Assembly: GCA_009760855.2 (NCBI GenBank)
Contig: WPIO01000011.1
Span: 6,331,501-6,388,500 of the forward strand
Source: Cristatella mucedo
Taxonomy: Eukaryota; Bryozoa; Phylactolaemata; Cristatellidae
Direction of reading: 5' to 3'
DNA length: 57,000 bases
The notes beneath the pieces were generated by a model. It was not told the DNA's origin. It saw only the letters and a program-made list of their open reading frames with translations, and made no database searches. Below are positions 43,860-55,690 of the stretch, piece after piece. The stretch's first letter is position 1; the number at the start of each line of letters is the position of its first letter. Position numbers and translations under genes: made by a program.

Positions 43860-44830
43860 TGGTTTTTATACGTGTTCAAATGTTTCTTATTTATTTGATG
43901 TAAATATGTCTTCAAGCCAAGCTAGCCTACAAGTAATCCTAAAACTATTCCCTAGACCAAATTGGACAGTTTCTTTGAAAGGCCACTTAATTGTTAATCT
44001 AGTGAATGAAATTGAAAAAAGGTTTACGTCCACCAATGACAACTTCTCAAGCTCATCTTAAAATTAATTTGTGAATTGAATGCTGAACGGCATTACGAAA
44101 TGTGTCATCTCGATCCAGGTTCTTGGGTTGAGCAGCTGAATGATGCAGCATCTTCAGAATATCCTGGGTTTGTCTCTGTAATAATACCACAACCATTTAC
44201 TGAGAGCACATTATTACTAGGTAACTTAGCCGCTGGTCCCTTTATTAACTCAAAGACATGGCATTTAACTCAAAGGCGTGGCTTGATATTCGAGTCTTAT
44301 GCCAAGCCGCCGAAGAACCGGATACAGAGGCCTCTTTTCCGCCACGAAACGCTGCATATAATTTGATATCAAGTATGTTTTATTATCCATTACGTTTAAC
44401 AATATGATGGTATCTCTTTTTTAATAGCATTTATAGTTCAAATGAAATTAGTAATCTTACAAGCAAAATTTCGTCAAAATTATTTTTGCGTGGCTGTGTA
44501 TTTTACATTCGGGCTTAGCATTGAATAACTCTCTTACATTGTATTGTAATTTTATGAAGTCAGGCCAAAACTTTACACAAGCTACCTGAAGTATCGCTTC
44601 TGAAATGCTCCTCAGTGAGAGTATGGATCTCGTCCATGCCTGAACCTATAAGTGCCTGAAAATTGCTGACCACAGTTCCCTTTTTCAATCGACCAGCCTG
44701 AGCTATTAGTGAGGCCAACTTTAAACAAAAGTCTTTTCAAGCTTCACGACTAGAGATGTTTAGATCGCTAACCTCTCCGCATTCAGCCAGCTAGACGGTA
44801 TGATATTTCATATTTACCGTACTGACAAGC
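43860..44830 (+). pseudogene. Relic C of the exon-1 locus of the propeller-like gene
   Basis: Diverged copy of 20,990-21,870 and 35,130-35,890. At the position of exon 1 it reads ACCATTTACTGAGAGCACAT, so the start ATG has become ATT, while the donor AGGTAAC remains. It continues past the point where copy B breaks off, matching copy A to about 21,870. No exon 2 is recognisable downstream. An open frame (44,076-44,366) crosses it in another register. Confidence 0.6.
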
Positions 44831-44924
44831 AGCCAGTATTCACCAAATTGTTGTATTATTAGCTTACAAAACGCCTGCTGCTTGCCGAAGTTACCACCGA
44901 TTACTGGTAATGCTGTATATGCAG

Positions 44925-44998
44925 CATCTGTAAAGTGCCTAGAGAGAAATTTAGTTCTCTGAGAGTGCTATACAGTTAATTACTGTTATTAATATTAT
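44925..44998 (+). mobile_element. LINE family 1 3' tail (plus)
   Basis: AAAGTGCCTAG, an extended hairpin (AGAGAGAAATTTAGTTCTCT) and an ATT-rich tail only. A minimal 5'-truncated copy. Confidence 0.65.
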
Positions 44999-44999
44999 T

Positions 45000-45650
45000 A
45001 AAGCATGATTACAATAGTTCGTTACTACCCCGCATTAGTTAAGGATGGTCCGGCCATAATTATGTGCCTGAAGTTGTGATTGCCTACAAATTCAGAAAGT
45101 TATAAATAATATCAAATTAATATTTATTTTGACATTTTTAATTTAGAGACAAGTATCCAATCAGACGAACACTTGCTGAATGAAAGATAATAAGTGCGGG
45201 AGTTTTGCGTGAATGTGAATTTCTTTGCACACGACTCTCAAGAATACACATTGGAGCTTAAGTTGTGGGGTAATAAAAACAAGGATCCGAAAACATTCGC
45301 TAACACATGGGTGCTAAACTGGTTCAGGTTATTTATACAACGATAGTTTAATCTTATATTAAATTCTGTTAACTAGGAACTACATTTTTAACAGCTACCA
45401 GTCGTTTCAAATTCTTGCTAAGCTCATTGAGAGATGCAAATCCAAGCTTCTCAGTTCCACTAAAGGTCAGTGTGCCGAAGTTACGCGAGTAAATTCCGTC
45501 AAAGTCATGGCTACAGGGCGTTATGCAGCTCTAGCATTGGTAAAAGAAGAATTAGTAACATGCTGTTGAAGAGAGAAAGAGAGAGAGAGAGAAAGATAAA
45601 GAAGAGGGTGAGAGACAAACAGAGAATAGAATCGGGAGAAACAGATTTTC
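45000..45650. other. No gene established; GA-rich tract
   Basis: Unassigned sequence with a purine-rich GAGAGAAAGAGAGAG tract near 45,570-45,600. The frame 45,470-45,721 runs through this tract into the duplicated block, where the partner at 9,750 is not open. Confidence 0.35.
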
Positions 45651-46209
45651 AAAAAATTGAAGACGTGGCCATGATCATGAGCATTAACAAAAGAGATCTC
45701 ATGATTTCCGACAGAGCTTAATGTGAGTCGGCTCGCCCTTTGGTATAGGCATAGGTTGACATACTCGTTATCCACGTTAAGCGTCTTTGGTTTCTAGTGA
45801 GCATATCTAAACCGTTTGCTGAATCATGGTCATAGACATTCAAGCTATCGTGGCACTATGTAAATGAGGCTGTGGAACTATCACTGCTTACAATATCAAA
45901 TGTATTATTTTTTATCAAATTGCGGCTATAGCAACTTTATTCTAATCAGCATATTTTATTAATTGTGATGGCTGTAATTCCAAGTAATTCATTAGTGTAT
46001 TTTATGTAAACATTCAAATACATATTTAAAAGAGACTGGATCGAGAATACAAATTTGCTCATATGTGAATTATAAGCGAACCCGTAAGCCTTCAAACTAA
46101 ATTCAGAGAAATATTGTCTCTAAAATACATATGCAGCGGAAGTTTCCCGATAGCTATATTTAGGTTGCACTTGTTACCTATCTTTAGCTCACACTTTTCT
46201 AATTATCAT

Positions 46210-46850
46210 TTTTTCTGTAACAATAACAATAATATATTGAATATAGTGCTCTCGGAGAACTAAATCTTTATCTAGGTACTTTACATTTGCTGCGAAAGAA
46301 GCACGATTGAATTTTTGTGGTAGCATGCTGAATGACAACAAGCTTAGCATGGATAATGGGGACACAGGATTAGCATGCAAGTACGGTTAGTGGCAGCATA
46401 CACAGTGTCAGCACATATAAGCACGTAAAGGATGAATTACATGGACCCACTAAATGGTGCGATAAATAGATACGTTTTGAAATTCTTTTTGATTGTGGTC
46501 AGCTCAGGGGATGTCTCGCTGCAAGTCGGAAAGGAGCACCAGCCTTTTAGAGCAAACAGACTGGAGGCGTCGTTTCCAAAGGAATTGAGGTTCAAATGAG
46601 GTATAGGGAAACAGTTGCATTCTGAAAAGCAAGTGGTACATTTGTAATAGCGCCCTTAGAGAACTCGATGTCTTTCAGGGGACTTTAAGTTTGCTGTAAA
46701 ATAAGCATGGTCAAATGGTTAGCGAATGGCTAGGTCTATGAACGACAAGAGTTTTATAGTAAGAGGCGACATGCACAGGGTCAGCACGCAAATATATCTA
46801 GTCGTAGCATGAACAGTGTCAGAAGGTATGAGCATAAATAGATGTCTTGT
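46210..46850 (-). mobile_element. Two minus-strand LINE family 1 3' ends, D copy
   Basis: Counterpart of 10,308-10,930, same structure and truncation points. Confidence 0.65.
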
Positions 46851-48104
46851 CTATGGCTGGCATACATACAGGAAGCCTGACTGCATAATACACTAGGACT
46901 TCGATCAGAGGCATTTTGTGCAAGAGATGAGGTTGCTCTGCCCGAGGAAACGAATAATTAGTAGTAACATGAAACACAAGGCCGATCCACAAGCTAGAAA
47001 AGCAGCTGTGTCAACAAGATTGATTGACTGTCATTGTCACCAGCAGCAAGTCAGGAAGGTTAACAAAAGAACTGCACACAGGTTGTATTACTTTGTACAC
47101 AATGAGTCACTCGAGCAGAGCTTCCTTAGACTAGAAGCATTGAGCTCAACCAGATCGAGGGCAGAGCAGAACGTCCCTGAACGTTGGCAGTCAAAGAATC
47201 TGATGCAGCCGAATGCCCAGCGACCTGCCCGTGTGGCTGACTAGGTGTATGAGCAAGTACCTTTACGAGTGACTACAGCGATGAGTCTCAAGGCCAGTTG
47301 TCGCACACAAGAAAGCCAACTGTCTGGATTGCTGCCCAGAGCAGCAATAGCAGAACGCTTCTGCTTCAGCTCCTAGCATGCCTGCCTGCAAGTACTGCAG
47401 CTCGAACAGGGCAGGCAGCTGCATGCCAGCTCGGCGGTCAATACTTCTGTCGAGTGGCTGAGAGGAGGCAAGCAGCAGGCCCTCATGTCATCAAACTGAA
47501 GTTATTTGCTGACTTTGGCTGGTCGTCGAAGCACGATCTCAAGCAGGCAAAGCGGATGATGCAAGCCACTGGCAGCAAAGAGCCATGTTGGAGTCATGCT
47601 CACCGATCAAGACGCATAGATGATAGGCAGTGAGAGGAATTCATGCCGACGAGGCAGATGCAAAGAGGCCTCGTCGGCAAATCCCGTCAGCCGAGACTCT
47701 AGGGCTTTCGAGCACCAGCCGATGAGACTCGATCGGCTTAGTCTGTGAGTAGGAAGAGAAGGGCCGGACTAAAGAGAAGATTTCTGCCTCCCAAACGCTG
47801 CTTGAACATAAACCACAGCCTGGAACTCTAATATTGACCTGGCCGCCTGTGCATCAGATCTCAACCTGTAGGTCGAGCTGCCTCAGAAGTTCCTCCCTGA
47901 ACTAGAGCCAGGCAGTCACCATCGTGATGCACATGAACGTAGGGTTAAGCAGCTGCACGGCCGTGGCTGCCAGCACGTCGCTCATGTCCATGCCGAATGA
48001 CGGATCAGCCATGTCATTCTGGTTGTGCTCCTCAGTGTCCTGATGATACACCTCGTCGGAGATCCAGGTCTAACGAGCTTCATATGGACAGCTTTGCAGA
48101 ACTT

Positions 48105-49110
48105 TGAAACCGTCCACCTGGTCTCCCTTCTATCGTTCTTATCAAAGACACTGGAATGAGTCGTGGCAGACCAGCTGAGCTCACATATTCAAACTTCAAG
48201 CCTTGCAAGTAAGTTCCAGTCTGGTTTTAGAGTTAATCTCTCCATAGAGTAAGGATTGCCTCGGTTGTGCAGTGACCTACTTAGGAATGCAAACATAGGT
48301 ACAGTATATCAGCTCGTTTTGCTCGATATTTCGGCAGCTTTTGATACCATCGATCACTAAGTTCTTCTTGAGCGCCTCTCATCTCGCCTGGGCATCACTA
48401 GCACTGCCCTGTAATGGCTCAGGTCCTATCACTGTGGGAGACCCCAGGGTATTGATGCGAGTGGACAAATATTATCCGAGGTACATCTGACACATGAGTT
48501 ACTTCATAGCTCGGTGCTTTGTCTGGTTCTTATCAAAGTTTGTACTCTTCCTTGTCCAGATACGATTGCCACCCACAATCTAGGCTTTCATTTTTATGCA
48601 GATGACACTCAGTAATAATACCCTTGCTTTGATTCCTCCCAGCCCTACAGCACATCGAATTCTCTCAATTCCCTTGCTGCAAGCATTAATGAAACCTGCT
48701 AATGGATGGCAGCACATTTTCTTAAATTGAATGATGATAAAACCAACTTAGTAGCTATGGGCAAACTGCATGTAATTAAGAAATTAGAAAAGCAGACGCT
48801 TAAAATCGTCTATGCCAACATATCCTCAGTTGTATGCGAACGAAATCTAGGTATCTTTTCCATGGTGACTTTTCATGAGAAGACCACATCAGCTCCACAA
48901 TCAAGTCAGCTTAATGTCAGCTTCATAACATTGCTAACATTCTGGCTTGCTTAGGCGGTGACGCCACGTCTAAATTGGTCCATGCATTTGTGATGTCCTG
49001 TCTCGACGTCTGTAACTCACTGCTTGCTGGTTTATTGGCCTTGGCATTCAGATGCCTACAGCTTTCGCAAAAATCTGCAGCTACTGCTTGTCTGTCGTGA
49101 GAGATGCAGG
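48105..49110 (+). pseudogene. LINE family 1 reverse transcriptase, heavily decayed (D copy)
   Basis: Counterpart of 12,090-13,095 with the same stops. Motif C is YADD (48,595-48,606) rather than YTDD. Frame 48,706-48,954 retains KLNDDKTNLVAMGK. Confidence 0.8.
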
Positions 49111-49429
49111 TGTCACGTGACACAGACTCTGGTAAGGCTGTGCAAATTACTTGACTGCAATATTTTGTGAGCATCTTTCAACTTGAATTGTGTTTTCCAG
49201 ATGAAATGCATTTGTTGTCTTTCGTCATATAAATTTATACGCCGGCACAGTCCAGTGTTGCAATGTCAAGGTCATCCTATTAATGTCTTCTAGTCTCGGA
49301 TGTCGGCTTCAAGGCTGGTGGTCAGCCTAGCCAAGGGCAGTGCCTGTCCTTGGCTGCCTGCCAGTTTTCCCTCGGCGCTGATTAACTGATAGACTGGAGG
49401 AAAGTAGTTCAACATTTCTTCGTCTAGCT

Positions 49430-49501
49430 CAGTGGTTCTCAACCTTCCTAATGCTGCGTCTCTTAATTACAGTTCCTCATGTTGTGGCGATCCCCAACCG
49501 T
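49430..49501 (+). mobile_element. SPIN-like hAT terminal fragment, D copy
   Basis: Same 72-bp end as 13,415-13,486, preceded by GTCTAGCT. Confidence 0.65.
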
Positions 49502-49554
49502 GTTACCTTTTTAATTAGTTGCCTCATTACAATCTACTTTAGGGTGTAGTGAGA

Positions 49555-49805
49555 TTACCTGATACTAAGGACATAGTTGATATGATATGTATTCAAGGCA
49601 GCAACAGCAGATCTATGCAATGTAGGAAGTGCATAGTGGGAATAGGATCTGGGTTACTTGTAGAACAGCCTGTAGTCATAGCATGAGGAGCCGGCTCTTT
49701 TAGAAAAGTAGCTGGTTGGTTTGTATTGCATACAAACGTTTGGGCAGGTTTATCATTTTCTTTCACGACGTCTTCCAGGACGTCTTTCAGGACCACTAAC
49801 TACCG
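49555..49805 (-). mobile_element. LINE family 1 fragment upstream of the reverse transcriptase core, D copy
   Basis: Counterpart of 13,541-13,790, with PDPIPTMHFLHCIDLLLLP on the minus strand. Confidence 0.55.
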
Positions 49806-50088
49806 ATCTACAGTGGTGAAGCCCTTCGTGATCAGAACCCTGGTTAGCTGGTGGCAGAACAAGAATCCTGCCTCGGTGACCACGGCATTCTGCATAAGGA
49901 ACGAACGGCATTACGCTGGCCGTGAGCAGTGAATGCCATTTCGGGGTTGTAAGCCATGCAGTCCCTGTGCCTGAACCGAGAGTCGCAGGTAGCCTCCTCT
50001 GCCCCGGCCGGGCTGGGTTGCTCGAACTAAGATACCATTTGTTCACTCATATTTTATCATTTATGGTACGAACGTAATATATGCGTTT

Positions 50089-50089
50089 G

Positions 50090-50178
<89 letters not shown>
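50089..50178 (+). repeat. (TG)n microsatellite, D copy
   Basis: About 90 bases of TG with TGCG and TGTATG interruptions. Shorter than the partner at 14,073-14,172. Confidence 0.98.
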
Positions 50179-50180
<2 letters not shown>

Positions 50181-50934
50181 GCTGATTGACTCAAATGGGT
50201 CTATAGCTGAATCTCGAAGAGGAAAAAATCATTGGGAGTATTTATTGAAGCTTAAAGTGAATTCGACTCTTTATTATTTTTTGAACTGAAGACCGGGTTG
50301 AATTTGGAGAGCGAAAAAAAGGCGGACCGACTAGAGGTTTTAGAGCGGATGCTTATAGAGCACTCTAGCGGCCCCCTGAGGTTGGCTCGGTAGATTAGCC
50401 CCATCGCAAAAAGCAGCCTCTTTGTGAGCCGAAAGACCTTAACCTCTACTCAATGATTGATATAGGTCCTCTGAAATACTTATTTCCTGCTAACACCACC
50501 GTAGAACGTCACTAGATGTGGGACAGGGTGCCATGTGATTTTCCCAGCTTTACTGGCATTTGACAGCTCTCTGTGAAAAGGGAATTGCTTCCCAATCCAG
50601 CAGCCTAACTGCTTTTTAGGATTCGTCCAAATCGTTAGCAATCTGATTTCTTCTAATGCCGACTATGAGGCTGTTACATCTCCTTACCCCTTAGAACTTT
50701 ACGAAAGCCAGAATTAAAATAGCCTGCGGCTATGAGTGTGTCTTGGTGCATATTGGAATTATGGCCTAAAGATTAAAAACGTTGTGGCTAGGCAATAGCA
50801 GATCACTACTTGTCTGCACCTGCATCCAAACCCAGGATTCCCCTTTCTTCGCTCTTTAGTGTGCAGGGTTCTTTCTTGACTTCTGCAGGTATTCTTGAGC
50901 CCCTTGCAGACTCTTTTGCTGATATGCATTTCCC

Positions 50935-51730
50935 TTTACAGCAAATGTGAAGCACCTAGAAAGAGATTAAGTTCTCTGAGGGCAATTTATCGATTGCATC
51001 ATTATGATTATTATGGACTCATTTCATTAGCTCGCAATGACTCGCAATGACTTGTACCTCCCTGATTCTTGAAAACACTCAGCAGGACACAGCCCTGTAA
51101 ACAGGACGCTCCTACCGAAAGATATCGTCCCGTAGTGATCATGAGTGCTCAACAAAGCCGTGCTCATGGGCAGCCTTTTGGCTTGCACGCCCAAGCGCTT
51201 GCACGTTTGCACACACATCTGAACCTTACCCTCATTCTATTCCGTATCCGGCTCCAGCCTTCCTATGATAACTGAACTATGTCGCCATTCGGTAGGCATT
51301 GAAACTATCGCTTTTCAGACTCATATCACTTTGCAATACCTCATATGAACTTCAAATGTTTTGGAGACCGTGAGTTTAGTCCATATGCTCCCAAAGCCTG
51401 GAACTTTTGAATGACCGATGTCGCGACTGCCCTAACGTAAAGACATTTACGCTTTAACCAAGATGCACTGGTTTCTCCCAGCATTAGGTGGGATTTTTTG
51501 ACTTCTTATTGGTAGTCATGTGCCTGCTGACACTGTAGGCTTGCACCAACCAAAGTTAGATGTTGACTCTGCTCATGTCGCCTATAACATAATCACGTTA
51601 TGCTGATGGATATGCGGCTGTGACCACTAACCATTTGATTATGCAACCTGCACAATATATTTACAATTTCTTAAAGTACATTACGCTCTCTATTGGTGCT
51701 TTATAAATTCGTTTAAACTATAACTACCAC
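50935..51730 (+). mobile_element. LINE family 1 3' pieces, D copy
   Basis: Counterparts of 14,925-15,012 and 15,285-15,715. The C-terminal relic again ends early at KAWNF followed by a stop. Confidence 0.65.
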
Positions 51731-51817
51731 TTATATTATTTGCATATACCACATTCATCTGCAAGCATTTGCATTCTCTACATCAAGGACTGAATGCAAG
51801 CTTCCTTGCTTCTAAGC

Positions 51818-52005
51818 CAGCAGTTCTCAACTTGTGGGTCGCGAACCCTTTGATGGTCGAACGACCCTTTCACAGGGGTTGTCTAACACCATCGGAAAAC
51901 ACACATTTTACACATTTTGTGCAAAATAATTTTATGTTTAGGGATCACCACGTCATTAGGAACGGTATTAAAGTGTCGCGGCATTAGGAAGATTAAGAAC
52001 CACCG
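51818..52005. mobile_element. SPIN-like non-autonomous hAT element, 188 bp, D copy
   Basis: Left end CAGCAGTTCTCAACTTGTGG, right end GATTAAGAACCACCG, flanked by perfect 8-bp duplications TTCTAAGC at 51,810-51,817 and 52,006-52,013. Closer than the A copy to the family ends as I recall them. It sits in V copy 3 (51,735-52,440), and the empty site is in V copy 1 at 2,388-2,395. Confidence 0.8.
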
Positions 52006-52439
52006 TTCTAAGCTAATGCGACGGTTCAAAGACCTACTCTGTTGCATGCCTACCATACCAGTTCGCTGAAGTTGATAAGAATCCACACCGAGTTGATATC
52101 TCCGACTGTTTGTCTCACTAAGCCAACCTACAATTTGTAAGCCGTGTACCAACATCCAGCTGTCAACATTCGCTCAGCCATTGCAAATTACTGCACGAAA
52201 CACAAAGCATGAGCACAAACAGAAATTTCCAATTTTTGACACCAATGCTTCTACCGCATCAACCCTGAGTAGTTTAGGTAGCAGCTAAACGCGTGCGATC
52301 TATGAAGACCTACAGCTGGCCATATGCCAACGATAATGACAGTGCTCGGTATTCTGTAATCAGTGCTAACATTAAAGTCGTAATATACAAAGCGCAAACA
52401 ATAGCCTGTATATTACGGCTGACAGTTGGCTTCTCACTA

Positions 52440-52930
52440 ACTCGTGTACAGGCTCACAGCCGCCCAGGCTAAGTGCAGGCACTCACCAAATTACAGCCCT
52501 ATAGGGCAACGCTCAACCTTAGTTCACTCTTAGTGGGCTCGCTGTAAATAATTATTTTCCTTGGTGTTGTAATGCCCCGCGATTATTGACCATGAACTTG
52601 ACAGCTGAACTTCGATTTTGAACTAGTATCTTTGCCGCTGAATTAGAACTGAGCTTATTATAAAATAGCCATGATAGCCGAGGCTTTATTTCCAGGGTGA
52701 CATTTTATTATGTAAGAGCGAGATTATCGCAAGACATATGACGTGTGATTATATAAGGCACAGACTTGACCTCTGTCGCTCTCTCAGAGCAGCGGTACTG
52801 AGGTTGGTGAGAAGTAACTCTGAGCTCGAGCTGCTGTCGGCCGGTCAGCTGCTGATAGTCTGTTAGCGGGTCGGCTGGAAGCTACAAGTCGCATCAGCCG
52901 TAATATACAGGTTAGTGCTGTGCATTTGCT
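52440..52930 (+). repeat. Repeat family U, copy 5
   Basis: One copy of the unit that is doubled at 16.5-16.9 kb, then TATATAA at 52,750-52,756 and donor-like GGTGAGA at 52,806-52,812. The TGTAATGCCCCG start at about 52,568 is seen best here. Confidence 0.5.
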
Positions 52931-53254
52931 ATACTATTTTTTGTTAGCACAGCTTGGAGAATATCAATTGCTTTGTTGTTATCGTCCGCACATTGCGAGC
53001 ATACAGTGTTTTCAAATTGCAGGTGCGTTGTGCTACCCGTTCTGCTTCTATTTATTCTATTACCAATATTTATTTCTATTCAGGTTCGCGCGGTCATAGT
53101 TCGTGTTTTGGCATATTTTCCGAATAATGGCCCTGCGACAAATCAAATATTGCAAATTGTCAGCAGAGGATTTTGTCTGCATATACGAGTTGATGATAAC
53201 AGTTCGTCATTTAATCTTACACTGACTCAATATCGCGTTCGGTTCGTAACCTAA
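52931..53254 (+). other. Possible exon downstream of U copy 5
   Basis: After an acceptor-like TTATTTCTATTCAG (about 53,083) a frame reads VRAVIVRVLAYFPNNGPATN, SRGFCLHIRVDDNSSSFNLT and TQYRVRFVT to a stop at 53,254. The homologous A sequence has TGA and TAG in this frame. A spliced short transcript from the U TATA box is conceivable. I do not recognise the peptide, and chance openness is as likely. Confidence 0.2.
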
Positions 53255-53349
53255 AGAGGCCTAGTAAGAACTTCATCTTTTAGGTTCAACTTTTATCGAT
53301 TAAGTCGCAGGCAGTGATATTACCGCAAAACGACTGCTATGGGTGCTCG

Positions 53350-53690
53350 GCAATTATCCCAGTCTTCTGACACCGACGTTACAAGCGTGGTGTCTGTCTT
53401 CCACATCCAGTCTGAACTGGGCCGTCGTAAGCACAGCACTCGGTGTTGTGCTCAGCCGACACACGAAGAATACTGGTGACGCCTGAACTTAACTCTTAAG
53501 CTCTTAACTGGGCCGTCGTAAGCACAGCACCAAAAGGTAAGGTAGTCAACTGCGGCCGTGCCGTAAACCAAGGGCTCTCCGTAGGTCTAGAGCTCCAATC
53601 AGCCCTTATGCCGAATCTTTAATCACACCTGCCAACTTATCTCAGGGCGCCGGTTTTTATGCAGCCTCGGCCATTAACTATCTCATATAG
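53350..53690. repeat. Repeat family W, copy 4 (internally deleted)
   Basis: Shares both ends with 17,530-17,990 but the middle is missing, replaced by a short duplicated GGGCCGTCGTAAGCACAGCA near 53,507-53,528. Confidence 0.5.
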
Positions 53691-53739
53691 GCGAATAGTG
53701 GTTATCCGTTTCACTGCCTGCTACTTAATACTAACAATG

Positions 53740-54600
53740 ATAATTCATTTCTTATAGCACCCTCGGAGAACATTTTTTTTTCTAGGCACTTTACATTTGC
53801 TGCAAAGGAAGCATGATCAAATGCTTGTCCTTAGCGAGCACAATGACAGTAGGCTTATTTTGGTTAAAGGCAACACGAAAATATGTTTAGGGGCAGCACG
53901 CACGGTGGCAGTAAGCATATGCATATATACATGAGCTCATGTAAGTGATAAATCTCATTTATGGTCTGAGGTTTATGGCTTAGCTGCTCTTAGGCCGTCT
54001 GGGGTTTTAATGCCTTTATAATAACATTAATAGCACAATTGATTAATCGCCCTCGGCGAACGTAATCTCCTTCTAGGTGCTTTACAATTGCTGCAAAGTA
54101 AACGCAATCGCGTGGTAAGTATCAGCATGCTTGATAAACAACTAAAACAATATGGTTAGGGGTGGCATGCTCAGTTCCGAAAAGCTAAGTAAATATTAAA
54201 GTAAGCGTAAAGGCAAAAAAAATTAAAAGTGAAAGTATTTAAATGTAAACGTAAAAGCGAAGTAAAAGCTATTACAATGCTTTTCCCAGTGGTGCACTAG
54301 ATCTGATTGGTGGGCTGGAGCCAAATAATGAAGGGACCTAAAAGTGAGGGACGAAACCTTGAAGTCAATCCGTTGCTTGACTGGTAGCCAGTGCAGGTCA
54401 GTGAGAAGTGGTGTGATGTGATAACTGCAACGCTCTCGACAGACAAGCCTAGCTGGCTGCAGAGTTTTGCACCAGCTATAAGTGCTTGATTGCATATGCT
54501 GGTAGACCGGCAAAGAGTGAGTTACTCAAGTCAAGACCGGATGTCACAAAGGAATCAACCAACTTAGATTTAGTATCAATGTCTAAACTAGTTTGAATTT
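53740..54600 (-). pseudogene. LINE family 1 3' ends (minus), uninterrupted version
   Basis: Tail pieces at about 53,740 and 54,030, A-rich tract 54,180-54,265, C-terminal frame 54,513-54,223 (TLQPARLVCRERCSYHITPL, LHWLPVKQRIDFKVSSLTFR). In the first unit this LINE is split by a second LINE at 18,652. Confidence 0.75.
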
Positions 54601-55690
54601 TAGCATTTTCAGATATAACTTTGCAGGCAAGCCTTTCAGTCTTCGCATGTACATGGTTAGTCAGGTTTGGAGATTATACTAATTGAAATAAATGAATAAT
54701 AATTACAATTGCATGCGAATTTACGGCTACGTGATCAGTCTAGGCGGTCTGGGCTTGGACTCAATGGAAGCTCGGAGAGTAAGGAAGCTAGAGGGTTGAA
54801 TAACTCTGCCACTTGGCCTGAAAGTCAGTGAGAAAATTAATGAATCTCATGTATGGCCCTATGCATGTTACCCCTAACCATGTTAGTCTTGTTGTTCATT
54901 CAGCACACTATCACTAACCTTTCGTTCGTGCTTTCTTTTAAGCAAATGTAAAGTGCCTAGAAAAAATTAAGTTCTGAGGGCTCAATATCAAGTGTATTTT
55001 TTTATTACAATTATTATTATTTTAGCTTTCCTAGGTTCTCCACCTTTAATGGCAGCATCGACGATCATATAAACTTATATTCGGGTAAATCTACACATTA
55101 TTTGATGTGAGCCAGCAAATGCTTGTTACAGCAAGTACTTTTATGGTTGGGAATTTTTTTTAAATAAACCCTTATACCTTCTCTCGAATAGCAGGCTGGA
55201 GAAACCGTTTATTTCTGGCTGGGCAGCAGTAATAAGATTCTGCAAATTACTTGACTTGTATCCTCGGTGAGCACAACTTTCCACGTCAATTGTGTTCTAA
55301 CATGATTTAATGCAACAATTTTCGTTCGCTATCTAAAATTCGTGGAGTTCCGGCTCTGTCCAATAGTGCAAACTGAAGGTTATTCGGTTGAAAATCCCGT
55401 AGCTGGATATCAGCCTGAGGCTGTCGGTCAGCTTCGCCTCGCCTCTCCTTGGCAACATGCCAGCTTTCTCTCTGTGCTTTTAACTGAGAGATTGGGTGGA
55501 AGCTGCTTAACGATTTTAGGCCTAGGGTTGCCTTTTAAATTAGCAGTGTCTCTTCAATTTTTTTAAGGGCTCGATGACGGTACTTGATGTTGAGGACATA
55601 TGTATTGTGTTATTTATGTAAGACAGCAGCAGATCTATGCACCGTAGAAACCGGACAATGACTATGGGGACTAGGTAACTTTTAAAGCAG
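54601..55690. other. LINE debris, tail and unclassified duplicated segment
   Basis: 54,601-54,900 is shared with 29,260-29,500. A plus LINE tail lies at about 54,940-55,015. The rest to 55,690 matches 22,800-23,460, including a short minus-strand LINE piece (about 55,565-55,690). No gene seen. Confidence 0.5.

Larger units (their letters stand above)
45655..54360 (+). repeat. Segmental duplication block D (partner 9,750-18,650)
   Basis: Second unit of the direct duplication. It ends at 54,360, where the first unit carries the younger LINE insertion at 18,652-19,505 and this one does not. Near 53,480-53,545 part of W is replaced by a short repeat of GGGCCGTCGTAAGCACAGCA. Confidence 0.85.

Noticed and set aside
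44076-44366. 96-residue frame across relic C
   Set aside because: In copies A and B the equivalent frame is closed by stops, and the start used is not an ATG in good context. The alignment supports a decayed exon-1 locus instead.
45470-45721. 83-residue frame with an ERERERE run
   Set aside because: Driven by the GA-rich simple repeat. The duplicated part is not open at 9,750.
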